NCBI GenBank assembly: GCA_023055505.1
Contig: JALIRH010000027.1
Coordinates: forward strand, 1,376,501 to 1,440,500
Length of the DNA: 64,000 nucleotides
Direction: 5' to 3'
From: Callipepla californica brunnescens
Taxonomy: Eukaryota; Chordata; Aves; Galliformes; Odontophoridae
Positions within the stretch are counted from its first letter, which is position 1; each line of letters starts with the position of its first letter. The translations under genes and the position numbers were made by a program. Under the pieces are notes generated by a model that saw only the letters and a list, made by a program, of their open reading frames with translations, was not told the origin of the DNA and did not search any database. Below are positions 11,538-25,119 of the stretch, in pieces.

Positions 11538-13930
11538 GACACGTATGCAGTAGACATCTTAAAGCTACATACCTATCTCATTTGGTACATGACTTAGAAG
11601 TCCAGTTCTCTTTGAAGTACGTAAATCTTTATTGTTGATGCTGTGCTTCTTCTACATACACCTTGTGGGGAAAAACTGGAAGTCCCTTTGCACATTTGAA
11701 ATAAGCTCTTAGAGATGTTTAGATCTCTGACCACTGTAGCAGAAAGATGTTTTTATTCTTTACTTGTAGTGGAAACAAGAATCCTTCTGTGTTAGCTGAA
11801 GATTTGTATTTTGTTTCTAAAGCTTAAATCTGAATACAAATTCAATAGAAATCAACCTCTTTCTCTCCTTAAACATGCTCTGGAGAATTATGGCCAACAT
11901 CCAGGGCTATGATATGCCTAAGTTGGCAGCTTATTTATTTCTTTATTGATTAACATTCAGAGAACATCAGCACTAGTGAAACACTCAGTGCAGTATTCCA
12001 TCTCTTCAGTCTTATTTTTCTCTCTCTGTGGATTACCTCATGTATAATCAGTAGAAAATGTCAATTGTTCTGGAATCTTATATCTCAAAGAACAGACCTA
12101 AGATTTTAGGCTACTTAGCTGTACTTCCAGCTTATTATGTCTACAACAAGCTAGTGGAAGAAAAATGAGTTATCTTTCTTGGTTTGTTTTATTGGAAATA
12201 ATTTTTTTATTGCTACAAAATATCAAGTGTGTAATACTCGAAAGAGTAAAAGCAAAAAAAACTAAGCGTAAGGCATAATTGCTCTTCTGAATGGATTATC
12301 AGGCTTTGATTTGATACAGTAGTATTACAGGTGTATGAGAGCCAGCACAAATATTTGCATAAGTGGTGTTCTCTGTAGGAATGGTTTGCAAAAGCAGAAG
12401 GGAAGGCAGTCAGTGAAAGGAAATGGGATTCTCTCTGCATTATATCTAGCAGTCTGGAAGGAGTTTTGTGGTTGAATGTATGTGAGAAAGACAACAGAGC
12501 TCTTGTGAGAGAAGTCTGTACGAAATGTAGGAACAGAACAGGTTAGACATACGTGGTATGGGACTGCTGTGATAGTTGGTGTCTTCTCTGTAACACCAAA
12601 ATGGGACAAAGAAAATTCTTGGGATTATGTCTGGAGGAAAACCCATTTTCCTGCCCTCTAAAAGCTTGAAATTAAATTGTGCCAAGGAATTGAACCTCTG
12701 CTATCTTTATGGATACCTCTGCACTGGATGGAGAAATCCTATCTCATACATAAGTTGCAATTTAAAAAGCGTTTGGAAGGTTGTTCTGAGACAGGGTTCT
12801 GTGCAGCTTCTTCTGCTGCTCCTGAAGCAGTTATTTTATTTTTAGTAAGGATCTCCAAAGTTGGTTGCTTTTGGTTAGATTGCCACACTGGCTTTGTGAT
12901 CAATGGGAGTACACCATGGATTAAATATGCACAACTAACAGTAGCACTGAAAAAAACAAACTGGAGCATAACAATAAATGCATGATTACATGAATAAACA
13001 CTTCAAGTCCTTGTTAGCAGGTGTGTCAGAGTGATGCAGGACTCGACTCATTCGAACATTGCAGACGTGTTGCTTGAATAGGACTGCAGCATAGTCAGCA
13101 CAGTTGCTGTTGGGAACAGACTGTACACTGTGCTTCAGTGGGTGAGATGCTGTGCTACACTCCAGATAATGAGGGAAGGATATAACCAGGTTATTGTTTA
13201 AGGTGTCCCAGAAGTACTTAAACAGGAAGAGCAGAGGAAGCTTTCCCCATCAACCACAATGGAGGGAGTAGCAGGAAAGAGATCAAAGTGCCTCACTGGC
13301 TCATTTTGAAGACTGCGAATTAGCTCTGAGCAAGGTGTTAATTAAAAAACAATCCAGAAGAAAGTTTCAGGGTTTGCATTTTGCAACAAAACTTGACTTG
13401 ATTGATTTGAGAAGTTGATCGCAGGTTAAGAGAATTTTCCTCTAAGCTTGGCTTGGTGTGCATTTCAAATAAATGATGCAAAGCAGCTATCAGCAAGGAT
13501 CAATGCATCTGTCACATCAAAACTGCACTGTGTGATTTACATTACCTGAGACTGATTTATCAGAGTAGCCCAGACATAAAAGCCTCATTCTGGAGTTCAG
13601 TTTATACTTCTTCTAAACCATTTTTTGAGATCTTCGTACCTTTTCTCCCTGTCACATTGTTTTTCAAGAACATACAAAGTGGAAGACAAGGCAGTCAGGA
13701 TTCAGAGGAAGTTTTAGGATCCAGTAGATCTCAGCTCGATCTTCTGTTTGCTATTGGTGCTTTTTGTTGGTTTTGTGATTTGCTTGTTGAGTAACTTGAT
13801 GTTCTTTCCTATGCTGGTATGAACAGTAATGTGCTTCAAGAAAACCAGTGAGCTTCACCAAGCTTATTTGAAAGCCAGGATCGTTTCATTGCAAATGTCA
13901 CATTTTATCTGTTTTGAAGAAGTAATTTAT
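11538..13930. other. Non-genic sequence with a CNE-like block
   Basis: No gene is supported. Frames on the minus strand between 12.2 and 12.7 kb overlap each other in different phases and carry no recognisable domain. The sequence from about 13.40 to 13.62 kb is treated separately as a candidate conserved element. Confidence 0.55.
13400..13620. promoter_or_regulatory. Candidate conserved noncoding element (unverified)
   Basis: Repeat-free stretch without a useful open frame. It holds ATAAATGATGCAAAG, AAGGATCAATGCATC and TGATTTACATTACC-like motifs that resemble POU/homeodomain and octamer-type sites, plus a retained CpG in GATCGCAGG. These features are typical of vertebrate developmental enhancers. 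The call is by composition only; cross-species conservation could not be tested here. Confidence 0.25.
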
Positions 13931-13975
13931 AAAAAAACAAAACAAAACAAAACAAAAAAAAAACAAAAAAAAAAC
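13931..13975. repeat. (CAAAA)n / A-rich simple repeat
   Basis: About 45 bases made of A runs split by single C bases in a CAAAA to CAAAAAAA pattern. It is likely to be polymorphic in length. It could be an expanded retrotransposon tail, but no element body is visible next to it. Confidence 0.85.
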
Positions 13976-14260
13976 CATGTTGTAACATGGGATGGCAAAG
14001 GGAGCATTTGATTTGCACTGTGCTCTTCTCAGTTTTCCAGAGTGATAAAGACATAGCTGTGTTTCTCTGGGATGTGTCTGACTTCAGAAGCCACTTGGAA
14101 ATAGGTGAACAGAGAAGCAAAGAGGCACTGTTTGCTTTTTGATAAATTAATAATTAAGTATTTATAAATGGTCAATGGGATACAGTAAATATATTAAAGA
14201 AGACAAGATAGTAAAGGATGGCACACAGTTGACATCATGGTTTTTTTGCTGCTGTTTCTG

Positions 14261-14341
14261 CAGTGTGTTGGGGTGGGCTCTCACAGGAGACACCCTATTC
14301 CATTAGCTGAATTATAACCAGCAGAGCTTCCCAACACACTG
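14261..14341. other. Stem-loop with perfect 12-bp arms
   Basis: CAGTGTGTTGGG at 14261-14272 is exactly complementary to CCCAACACACTG at 14330-14341. A further inner helix, GCTCT (14277-14281) with AGAGC (14323-14327), continues the stem after an asymmetric internal bulge, leaving a loop of about 41 bases. The total length of about 80 bases is in the range of a microRNA precursor hairpin, but the inner stem is weak. Whether it is transcribed is unknown. Confidence 0.45.
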
Positions 14342-16944
14342 TGAGATTTATGATCTCATCTCTTTTCCTGTGTCTCTATAATTAAGCAAACCTAAGGGTG
14401 AGATTTAGTCAAATGGAGCTGAAATTAAACTCATTCCACATGTTCTGAAAGACTCTTGACATTATTGAAGCCAGGGTATTGAATGTAAACACGCTGCATT
14501 TTAGCTGGGTTTATTCTTCCTTTAAGGCTGATATAAATAAATATTTGTTAGCACTTCTGGAAAGTAACTGATCTGCAGTAGTAGAAAACAGCTCCCCTGT
14601 ATGTTAAGCTTCCTATGTGTTGTTTAGGATCCAGAGGTGCTGTTGCATCTTTCCGTCTGTTGCTGTGCTTATTGGAGCAGAGTATTAACACATTCTGCTG
14701 TAAAGACTATGATATAGAGCACTAGCTTGACTTCAGAGCTTCTACTTGTATGCTGTATTTCTTAGTTCAGAGTGATCCTAGTGCTTCTTCACTGCACCAT
14801 GAACATGTTGATTTTGCAGCATCTTTAGAGTACAAATTGGAGTACTTTTTCCTGCTGCTTTGAGATGTAAAATAGTAGCTGCTATTGCCTGTTTTATCGT
14901 TGTTGGGATAACAATACTAGCTGATGATCGAGTACATCATACCACTGTAACTGGCTGAGGATATTTGTGTCTTGGCAAATGTGTAAATTGAATTGTTCAT
15001 TTTTCTCTTTGTGAAGCAAGTGGGGAAAATATCCTGTACAAAGTACTCTGAAGTATGTAGATAAATGCAAATCACTATTTCTAACTGTAAATATAAGAAA
15101 TGTAGATAATTCAGAGTTAAGCACGAGATTCAAACAGAGAAGCCCACATTTCATTGACTCAGTCAGTAAAATTTCTGGAGAAGGCTAAGTCCACAATGCC
15201 TACAGGACAATGTGACTCACAGTACATTGGAGAAGAAGCGTTTAAAGTGCTAATAGGTGACATAATTTTGAGGCATAGCTAGACAGAATTAACAGCAAGT
15301 TATGGCTACTAGATTATACTAGTTATACTAAATACTACAAAGTTATACTAGACAGATTTGACTCAGTGCATGCAGTCTGAGAGCTCTGAAGAAATGCTGG
15401 ATTCTGAGCTCACTATGATAGGCAAGTATCTTTACATTTAATTCAACAGAGCTGCAAATGGAGAGCAGAGTGGTCTTTGCCACCTGCAAAGCAAAATTAC
15501 AGTGGCTTACAAGTGCCCCAAGTGAAGTAGCTGCTGCAGCTTTCGACTCAAGTTCTGTGGGGAGTTGGTTCTGTGTGTTTCTGTGGAAAAGATAATAATT
15601 TTCTACAACAAAAGCAACATCTGTGAGCTGGTCCAGCCTATCTGTTCCAAGGGAAAATGGTGAGAAAAATTGTCAGCTTGCTTCAGTTCCTGGTGATGCT
15701 GTGTGTGATACAATGGTGTGTCCACTTCAGGTGGGACTTAGTGCCTGAAATATAAGAATAGAAGTGACAAATAGCGAAACTGGTTGCTACAACTTAATTA
15801 CATATTATCATATATATCTATTTCATTATCGAAGAATTCTGAGACTGGTCAATATGGATATAAAAACTGTCAGACTGGGTGTTCTTGTGAACACCGTAGT
15901 TGGAAAATACATTAAGAGCTGCAGACATATGCAGTACTGACCTGAATGGAAATTAATTTAATGTAAATGTGATGTTTCAAGGATTATATTAAAATAGCAT
16001 CAACTTTCTGTACAATTTTTCAGTTCACTGTTGCCCAAGCAACTTCATATTTCTGCAGTACTCTATCAGAAGCATTCCTAGGAGCTTCCTAGGTGTGATG
16101 GGCAGCAGGCAGCTGCCTGGGGATGCAGCACAGAGTGGGCAATTAGCAGAAGGGCAGCAGCTGTATTTCAAGTAGAACTGTTCCAGCCTTCCACCCTTGT
16201 GAGGATACAGGTAGAAAATTGCCTCTGTATTGACCCACTGCTGCTTTCTGAAAGCCGTGACAAACTGAAATGGACACCCTGATCATATAGGTAAGGAAAG
16301 CAATTTCTCATATAAGGGAAACACCATAAATGATTCATAGTACCCATATTTCTCACACTTATTTCCTGTGGGTTTAGAGAAACAGGGATTAGAAATGAAT
16401 GGCAATGCTTACCATTCCTAAGGGGCTTGCCTGGAGGTGATTTTACTTCTTTAGGCTTTACAATTAACTCTACAGATGCCAGTACCAAAATCTGAAAACC
16501 TTCTATGGGCTTCTATTATGTAACAAACTAAAGGGCAATAAGTGGAAATTAAACATGCAGGGGATGTGTTTTGGGAAGTGCAAGAGTTGCTGCAGCAGTG
16601 TGTGCTGAGCTGCTGTAAGGGCTATAGGTAAAACATGGGAGAGGACTGAAAAAATGGAGCAGATGTTGATGTTCAACAGAACGTTCCAGATGGCACTTTG
16701 CTTCTGGAGGTAACAGAGTCCATCATGGCCTTTCAGTTTCAGGGTCTTCTCATGAGTGACGGTTTGTGAAGAGTATGGGCAGTGAGAATTCCAGGGTCAC
16801 CCCACTGCGTGATCCTGTGGTGAGGTCTGTGGGGCTTTTTAATTCTATTCTTGACATGAATGTCTCTCTCAGTCTTGTTTTCAGAATGGGTCAATCTCAG
16901 TAATCTGGAGATAGGCATCCCTAGGACTATTAGTTTGTGAACAG

Positions 16945-16983
16945 CTACCTTGCTTCCCCCCTTTCCCTACCTTGCTTTCCCCT
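16945..16983 (+). repeat. Short direct repeat, period 23 bp
   Basis: CTACCTTGCTTCCCCC at 16945-16960 recurs as CTACCTTGCTTTCCCC at 16968-16983 with one mismatch. This is a small local duplication in a pyrimidine-rich context, probably from replication slippage. Confidence 0.65.
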
Positions 16984-17555
16984 GGGGTGTAATGAGCTGA
17001 TCTGATAACTGCTGTGCAGGAGCATACTCACAAACCCATCTATAGGGCTAGGGCCAGCTGCCAAATGCTGTTTGGCTACTCACATAAGAGCAGAAATTTC
17101 AAATGATTTTTCCCAGTGTTATGTAGAGTATGTGACACAGAGGACACTTAAGCCCAAGTGTCCTCAGCTCCAGTCAAGCACTTTAACATAGGATGAATCC
17201 TCTATCTATGTAGTGTGAGTGCAGTTTAAATGTGAAGCAGTGCTCATGGGGATGGGTGGAAACTTTGCTTTTAATTTTAATGGAGATTTATGTGGTATAA
17301 TACGGCTGATATTGGACCTCTCCTGAGGGAGAGGAGATATTGCCAAGAATAAAAATGTTCAGGAAGAAGATTGTAGATTCTATCAGTGAGCATTTAAGGG
17401 CTTTGCAGGCTCTGTATGCTTTTCTTGTGTACCTGAATGAGCAGTACACGATATACTAGTTATACCTGCAAAGACTCCATAACCTTTGTGAAGCTGAATG
17501 CTGAAAATCAGTGTTCATTTAAAAACCTTTTAATTTCAATTTTCAGTGTTTATTT

Positions 17556-17570
17556 TGTTGTTGTTGTTAA
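17556..17570. repeat. (TTG)n microsatellite
   Basis: Four to five consecutive TTG units; short trinucleotide repeat. Confidence 0.75.
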
Positions 17571-18099
17571 AGACACATATCAAATACTGAAAGTATTGGA
17601 AAATGGGCTTGTTTGTGTATCAGTAAGTGTGACATTTGAAATTGAAACCTTATTAAAACATCCCTCCACCCCAACACTGTGTGCCTGCACCATGTGCTTT
17701 TAGTCATTGTTTGGTGGTGTTCCACTTTGTTGTCATTTTTGAGTGAGCAGGATGTACGTTCAGCAATCTGTAGCTGTAATTTGCTGTTTATAATAGCTTT
17801 GGTAGTGCCCTAAAGCTATCCAACTGGCTGACATTTAAGTTCTTCTTTATTGTGCTAGGGAAAAAATAATTGGTCTAATTCTCAGTAAACACTCACTGGC
17901 CACAAGGGTTAGGTTAGAATGCAGCTCATTGGTTTATATGTATTCATGCACTATGCAGTCCCAGAGAAGTTGATGCACAAATGTTGTGTGTTTTCCAGTA
18001 AGAAGACCTGACTTCTTTTTCAGAAAGGATTTTTCTGGCAGTGGAGAACTCTGTACCATTCACAAATAGGTCAAGTTCAAGCAGCCCTGAGTTGTCCGT

Positions 18100-18300
18100 A
18101 TGTTTAAAGTTCTGCTAATCATAAAGCAGATTAGGTTGTCTTTAATGTCTAATTAAAATTTCCTCTGCTGAGCAGCTGCTGGGCTGCTCTGCGATGGTTG
18201 CACATCACTAAATATCAATGGACTGCAAAATGAAAGATTATATATGTTTATAAGCTGCCCTGGTTGTATCTGCTACACAAGCACTCTAATGCTGGGAAAC
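18100..18300. promoter_or_regulatory. Candidate conserved noncoding element (unverified)
   Basis: Unique, repeat-free block with many homeodomain-like cores: GCTAATCATAAAG, CAGATTAGG, TCTAATTAAAATT and TAAATATCAATGG, and an AGCAGCTGCT E-box palindrome near 18170. No open frame spans it. Dense motif content of this sort is typical of developmental enhancers, but conservation was not tested. Confidence 0.28.
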
Positions 18301-19592
18301 CCATCTCAGAGCAAAGTTTAAGCTGTGGTCTTTTTCTGTAGGAAATTAAGGAAAAAATTCCTGTTGATGTATCGTTATGCTGCTAGAATTCTTAACAGAA
18401 TAGCCTTTCTTTCTGTAGAGCTTTTTATTGTATTTCTCAAAGGTGTAGGCTCTAAGTATGACTTAAAACTAAAACAAAACTTCAGAGGCCTTACCTATGC
18501 AAACTTATTTTTTTTTAAATGCTTGGACTGCTGGATTCTGTGGCTGTATAACAATGTCTTTGTTGGGGCTGCCCCTTGGCAGGAGAGTCCTGTAAAAGAA
18601 GTCATCCCATAGTATTGAGTGACCTTCAACCACAGCAATTAGAGGTACTAGGCTAAAGAAAGTAGACATATAGCCAGAGAACCAAAGACAGTCCCACTAG
18701 AGCTGGGGAGAAAATCTTCATCAGCAAGATCAAACTCTTTTTGCTTGGTATATTCTCTGAAATATCTTCATTATATATTAAAAGAAAAAAAAACAACTTG
18801 TATGTATTATATCTGAGTGATTTAATCTGATGGAGAGATTTGGAATGAAGTTGTGTATTCCCTGGAGTTTTTTGTCGTTGTATGCCTTGATCTTAAAAAG
18901 GCTTAAGTACCAGCACAGCGTGTGAAGTTGAGTATAAATAATCCTGTTGATCTACTGTGCTTATATATGTGCTTAACTAGGACATTAATGATAATGTGTA
19001 CTTAGGGTGGGATTTAATCAGAGAGCTGTATCTATGTACTGCAAGATAATTTTGCAAAATCACAACACGTGCAGAGGAAAATGTGTATTTCTCTTCCTTT
19101 GTAGCTATTGCCATGCAGCGATATAACTTAGGAAAATTTATTTTGCATAATTATGTGGTTTTGCTTCCTTGCTGCTTAATTTTAAGTGGCTTTGCTTTGC
19201 AGTTGATCGAGGCTGGTTCTCGTGTACTGCACTGAGAACTGTTCTCATGGTGAGTCATCTGCAAACACATAAAGAAATGAAGCTAAAGGTTGGTTTATTG
19301 AATGCAAATACTCAAAACTGCTTTGGCCTCCGTTCAGCCGCTAGGTGTTTCTGTCTTACAGTCCAGGTTATCTGCGGGCATTAAGAAAACACATGAAAAT
19401 CTGGGAATAGGTGGATTGACATTGGATATAGCTGCAAAGAAGTCCAAGTGTTTGCAAATTGCCTCTTGCTGCACACAGAGCTAATAGAAATGTTTGTCGT
19501 GGCAGCTGCCAGGAAAGGTTTCAGGGAAATCAGGATTTCTGGTTATTCTTCCATCCCTCCTGTCCTCCAGTTTTACCTAACAAGCTCTTCGG

Positions 19593-19643
19593 AAACAAAC
19601 AAACAAAAACAGAAAAAAAAAATCATCAATAACAACAACAAAA
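19593..19643. repeat. A-rich (CAAA/CAA)n simple repeat
   Basis: CAAA units, a run of ten A, then AACAACAAC units. Low-complexity and probably length-variable. Confidence 0.8.
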
Positions 19644-22386
19644 TCAGCAGTAATAACTTGTACAGAGCTCTTGTCATACATGTAGGACCTGAGATCATGG
19701 TGGGATGTGGTTGGATGCTGGAGTGGCCAGTGACAGCTCAGCTCTAAAGGGGATATTCAGCATGATGCTCCTGCTCCAGCATCTTTCCCCTGCTTCATAT
19801 CTACATCTCAGAGTATAATTTCAGTTTATGAGAGGGGGCAAATTACTGACATTTTCCTGGTTTGGGGATATGGCTTGCATTCAAACTGGAGAGAGGCCTA
19901 CTCTGTGATACTTTTTTGTCATTTTGATTTAGACCCAGGAGATGAGATCTTTCAGATCACTTGCCTTGTTGAGATTTGTACTTAAATGAAATGTCAATTG
20001 CTTGAACTATGAGATTTTAAATAGCATCTAAACCAAAAGTAATGAATGACTCCTCTCATTCTTCTGCTAAGTGAATGACTTACCTGTTTCAAACCTGTCT
20101 AACTCTTGCTGAGTCAGTCTGGGTCTGGATTCCTGCACTGCGTTTACAGCCTCCATCTAATTACATTTTAAGGGCATAAACAATTCAAGGGGAAGCACAC
20201 AGTTAAGGGAAAAGGTATCAGTGCAATATGTTCCTCAGTAATGAAATTCAGTGGAGTATTGCTGGCAGAGGGTTTTATTTGTAAATGCATTTGCCATGTT
20301 TAACGGCAGTTTTTCAGTTTTTCGGTATCTCATCCTAGCCAGCGTTTTACTTTTTTTTAGTGTTGTTATTCTGTGTAAACAAGTCTGAAAGACTTTGGAA
20401 GTTGTATCAGTGTTTACAGGAAAAATCACAACTTGTCCATTCTTCAGTTGAATAATCCATTGGAATTGCAAATGCCATTCAAATGATCTAGCTGAATCTC
20501 CAGATGTTCCTCTAATTGCATCCAGAAAAGCTATATTCAGGCGCATATAAATCTCAAAGTTCATTTGAGAAACATAGGCAATTTATTAATCTACCTGAAT
20601 TGTTTCTTCCAACTCTGAATTTAGACTGATGAAAATTCAGCTCTTTTAAATGTACCTTTGCTTTTGTCCTCTAGGAAAACAAATACTTGTTTGCATAGAA
20701 AAGCTGCACTTAGCTGTGGTAAATAGCTTTTTTGAATCATGGACAGAAGCTTTATGGGACTCCTTGTGATTCCACGGGAGTCTTATTTTCATTTACTGCC
20801 CTACTAATCATAAAAAGTTGGCAGTCACTGGAAAGCGAAGTGACTAATGTCATCTCACTGTTCATCACACCACAGCAAGAAGCATATTCCTTTGATCCAA
20901 ATTGCCATTAGAATTGCTATTCAGATAATAACAGTGGGAGATTCAGCTTAGATAGTACTAAAAAAACCCACCAGCTCTGAGGGTACATGAGGATGAGCAC
21001 AAATAATGCGGAGAGCTTGTTATGTCTCCTGCACTGGAGGCTCTCAAAAGAGGTTAGATAAAATATTTCAGAGAAGGATCTAGTTTGCCTGGTTTTGCAA
21101 TGACAGTAATTGCAGAGATGACTTCTGGGCACCCCACAGGTTCCAACTCTGTATCTGCATGATGGTCTGCTGGCTATGACATGGCTTGAAGTCTGGGAAT
21201 TAACACAAGGCATTCGTAGTTCCCCGGTGTTTGGAGCCACCATGCTGTATGTCAAGGACATTTTCTGGTCCATTTCCTCTGTAGGTACCGGAGCACATCA
21301 TCATTCTCAGATGCTGTTGCCCAGATAGGATTGCACTTATCTGTGCCAACACTTGGGAGGGTGAACTGCTGGTCCCTAATGACACCAGGACCAGGAAATG
21401 ACACCCCAGGAATGGAACACGGGCTTCTCTGTGATGAGAAGGAGATACTGTACTTCTCAGTTGTGGGAAATTGAATTTCCAGAAACAATTGAAACTTTTC
21501 ACATGGTTTTTCCATAGTTTTAGAGCAGAGTAACTTTTGCCTTGCCTGTTTTATGGTGGCTACTCGTACAGCACCAGCACACGGAAACTTCAGCTTAATT
21601 CGCTTTTCCTCAAGAGGAGCATAAAAGCTTGTATATTGAGAGGCTGAATTTGAAGTGTACTCCAATCTGAAAATACTTTAACATCTTTTATGCATAAGTG
21701 TAACAATGATAAACATTCAGCAAAAATATTACCATTTCAGTTGCATCTAAAGAGAATAAAACATTGGTAACAGTCACAGACATGACAATTATTTTCCCCC
21801 TAGTTTCTGGCTTAGCATAAGCATTGGTTATTGAGAATTAATGCTGTCAGTAGCAGTACTTTCAGAAGAAATAACTTTTTGGTTAGATGATGCATTATCT
21901 GGTGATTTATTTCTCTCAAGGGAAAAATAAGTCAGAGCATTATTTTGAGAGGCAAAAATAAAAGTAAAGCCATCAGTTTCCAATCTGAAATGGCCACCTC
22001 TGCATTTTGATACTTAACACAGGCAGAGGAAACTAATTACAGACCTGTTCAGAAAAAAAGCACTCAGCCCATGGAAACACAAAATGCTCAGGCAGGGAGT
22101 TTAAATAGGATTCTAGGAGCTGATGAAAGCATACAGGTGTGTAATGAAGGTTAAAGAGGCTTAGTACAGCTTTGGAAAGAGAGCAAGCTGCTGAGTTCCC
22201 AATAAAATATGTAAATGGATGGGTCAGAAATAGCCTCTCCTGGCTGTGTTGGCCCTGCCAGGTGTACAGGTGGTCTTGGGATGGCTGCCTTGGTACAGAA
22301 TGGGAACAGTCTGAACTTTTCTTAGGATACTGAAAGGAATGAGGAAATACATTTTTTAATTGTGCACTTTAATGTCATCACTGTGA

Positions 22387-22402
22387 TTTTTTTTTTTTTT
22401 TT
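22387..22402. repeat. Poly(T) run
   Basis: Sixteen consecutive T. No adjacent retroelement body is recognisable on either strand. Confidence 0.85.
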
Positions 22403-25119
22403 AGAACTTATCTCTAAGTTTTATTATTTCTGAGACATCCTTATCTTGAGATACTACAGCTGAGCTGATCTGTATCACCAGTCTTGCAATGAGTATGTTT
22501 TAAAAGGTAAAGCATGTTATTGCACTGGCACCAGTATGCATCCCAAACTTGGATGCTCTCTAAATTTCAAACTCACCAACATGTTAGCATTTTCCCCATA
22601 CACATCGTTACTTGGCAAGATTCAGTGCCTGCATTCTGTAATGTGTTTCAGTATTACTCGGCATGTGCCAGAATTGACTGAGAAATGGGAGATGAGATTC
22701 AGTAGGAAATGGATGAACAGATTATTTATATCATGAGTGAAGTGTTTCAGAGGAAAACAGCCTGATGTTTGAAGAAGGAAAACAAACACCTTGCTCATAG
22801 AATAACCAAAGAATGGAATTAGGGCTGTGTTTTGGTGTACTTCTTTTCCTGAACACTATAGGATGTTGCTTTTCTTGTCTCACTCAGTTGAAAAAGGAGC
22901 TAAAGGAAAGCTTCATCTGATGACTGTCTCTCTTGAAATGTTCTTGCTCTATCCATCCTAATCCTGCGTTTCTCTGACAATAGAAGTATAGGGGAGTAAG
23001 AAGAGTCAGGAAAGAAGGTACTTTTCGTGAACACTTTGGTTATTCATGGCATTCAAAACGGTTTGTTTGCAAAATGAATATAAAATATTACAGTTAAAAA
23101 GAAGTGTCTTGTTGTGGGAGCTAAGATATGTGTGTACTGCTCATTTGCACCAGAGTACATTGTGTATATTTCAAGAAAGCCATATTCTGTTGGAAGCTTA
23201 GGACATTTAAAATCTATTTTGTTAACTTAGATCCCTTCAAAGACAGTGGATTCCCCTTACAGCCTGAGCCTGGCAGGGCCTGCCCTGTACAAAGCTTGCC
23301 CTGAATTTGGGGATTTGTTTTTTTTTTCTTAAACAGTTTGCAGTGCAGCTTCTGCAGATGTGCTCTGTGCAAAAGAAAGAAGCTGGACAAATTCTTTGAT
23401 GTCTCCCTACACTGTTATGATTCTTGACAGAATAACTATTTATCAGCAAATTAATTCCTTGAGGAGAGGCAGCATATTGGATTTCTCTGCATTTTATCAT
23501 CAGGGTACACATCAGTGGGGAGCAGGGAGGGACTTACTGAAAGGAGAGCTGCCTTGCTCCAAAAGCCCACGTTGTTATAATTATAAAATTTGTGAAAGTC
23601 AACATCCTTATTTTTCCCAAAGAAGCTGCTGCAGTGATGTGCTCTATTGCATGCTGAAGATGCTGTAATATACCTAAAGGAATAGGCCTTTCTGCAGCTT
23701 ATGGAATTAAAGAAAGGTGAAACAAAAAATATAACAGTAGTGGTATGTGCACCTTTCTACTCTTACATGTAAGGAAAAGTGTTCTCTAGGACAGCATTTT
23801 TGTTTAAAAATTGTGCTTCTACAGCTGTGGAATGGGAGGTTGCTCCATGTGTGTTACTATAAGACTTCAGCCAATTAAGATCTTCCTCCTTGCATGTGAA
23901 GGAAAACTGTTCAGGATTGAAACACTCACCTGACTGACAGGCTTTCCCTATGAACGTGTGTTGATTTTGGGTATATTTCATATGTTTGCTGCTTGGGAAG
24001 AGTACTTTTTATCTCCACTCAAGACTCATCTCGCCAACCCCAGTAAAATCAGTAATGTTTTCTGTCCTGAGCTTTTGACTTTTTGGTTCCAGTTCACCCC
24101 AATTATGTTTCTCTAGAGAACCTCCTTGAAGCTTCTTTCTGTGATATTCATTAACACGGAAAGAAAGGGTTTTTTTAAGCACCAAGAAGATCCTAGCATT
24201 GCCAGGCTCACCAAAGCTCACTGTATATTCCAGCTGTCGACGACAGGTATTTTTTATGGTTTGCTTCATTTTACTTTGTCAGTCTAGCTTTTGTTTTAAA
24301 ATTGCCAATGTACGGCTTTCCTTAGTGTTTTTACTGGGCATCCTCGTGGAGCTGTGGCTCTGCCAGCAACACATCTGCCTGCCTCAAAGAGAGGAGCCCC
24401 AGTTTGCCAAGCAGTTCTTGATGGTTATTTACTGCTGAAGGCCCCATGTTGTTCAGTGCAAGCGAAGGAGCACTCTGAGTACCGCCTGCTCCAAAACTGT
24501 TGCTTTTAGTGCTGTGTCTGTGGCCAAATTGCCTCCTGGGGTGTCAGAAAAGCAAGTGCTTCTGTGCAGTTTATCTGCAGTGCGCAGCCAGAAGGCGCCC
24601 ACCGATGTGTGTTCCACCTCTGTGCCGCTCGTTCCAAAGACAATAGCATCCTTACAGAAAACAATGAAGAAAGAGCACTGAGAGCATCTGCAGTTTACAT
24701 ACCACTTCATTGCTCTGAGGCAGAAAGTGCCTCACTCCAAGTCTGTCGCAGAGGCCTGAAGGTGCTGTCTCCAGACATCAGCTTAGACACTGCGTAGGAA
24801 ATGGAGGTGAGCATGCTAAAAGGTGTTCCAATCCTGCGCCAATTTGGTCTGTCCTTTGGGGAGCTGACTCCGTGGTGTTGTGTGGAGGACTGCTGCAGTG
24901 GCTGCTGACAAGGAGCTGTCGGTGAGATTGACTCAGACGCTGGGTGTCACCAGCTGCAGCACTGCGAAGGAAAAAACGTTCTCAAGGCGCCTGGAAATGA
25001 TGACAGCTCTCACATTTCAGGGGAGGAGGGCTACCAGGAATTTAGGATAAAGGAGGTCTGGAGTTTGAAAATTCATTTGCACGTCTGGTACTGTCAAGCC
25101 TCAGAAAAAAAGAGAAATG

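Larger units (their letters stand above)
14342..22386. other. Non-genic unique sequence
   Basis: No coding region or element is recognisable apart from the separately listed short repeats and the CNE-like block near 18.2 kb. The longest frame (minus strand 21252-21665, 137 codons) and its overlapping neighbour (minus 20917-21273, 118 codons) show no family signature, so neither is called as a gene. Confidence 0.55.

Noticed and set aside
22796..22825. TCATAGAATAACCAAAGAATGG resembling the start of a minus-orientation CR1
   Set aside because: The expected following CR1 blocks (GGTTGGAAGGGACCT and onward) are absent, so the similarity is too short.
24009..24269. 86-codon minus frame that reads like protein (ends in ITDFTGVGEMSLEWR)
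   Set aside because: No polypyrimidine tract upstream on that strand, no plausible donor downstream, and no family recognised; a homology search would be decisive.
24440..25000. CpG island
   Set aside because: CpGs are locally enriched but not at island density, and no transcription-start features accompany them.
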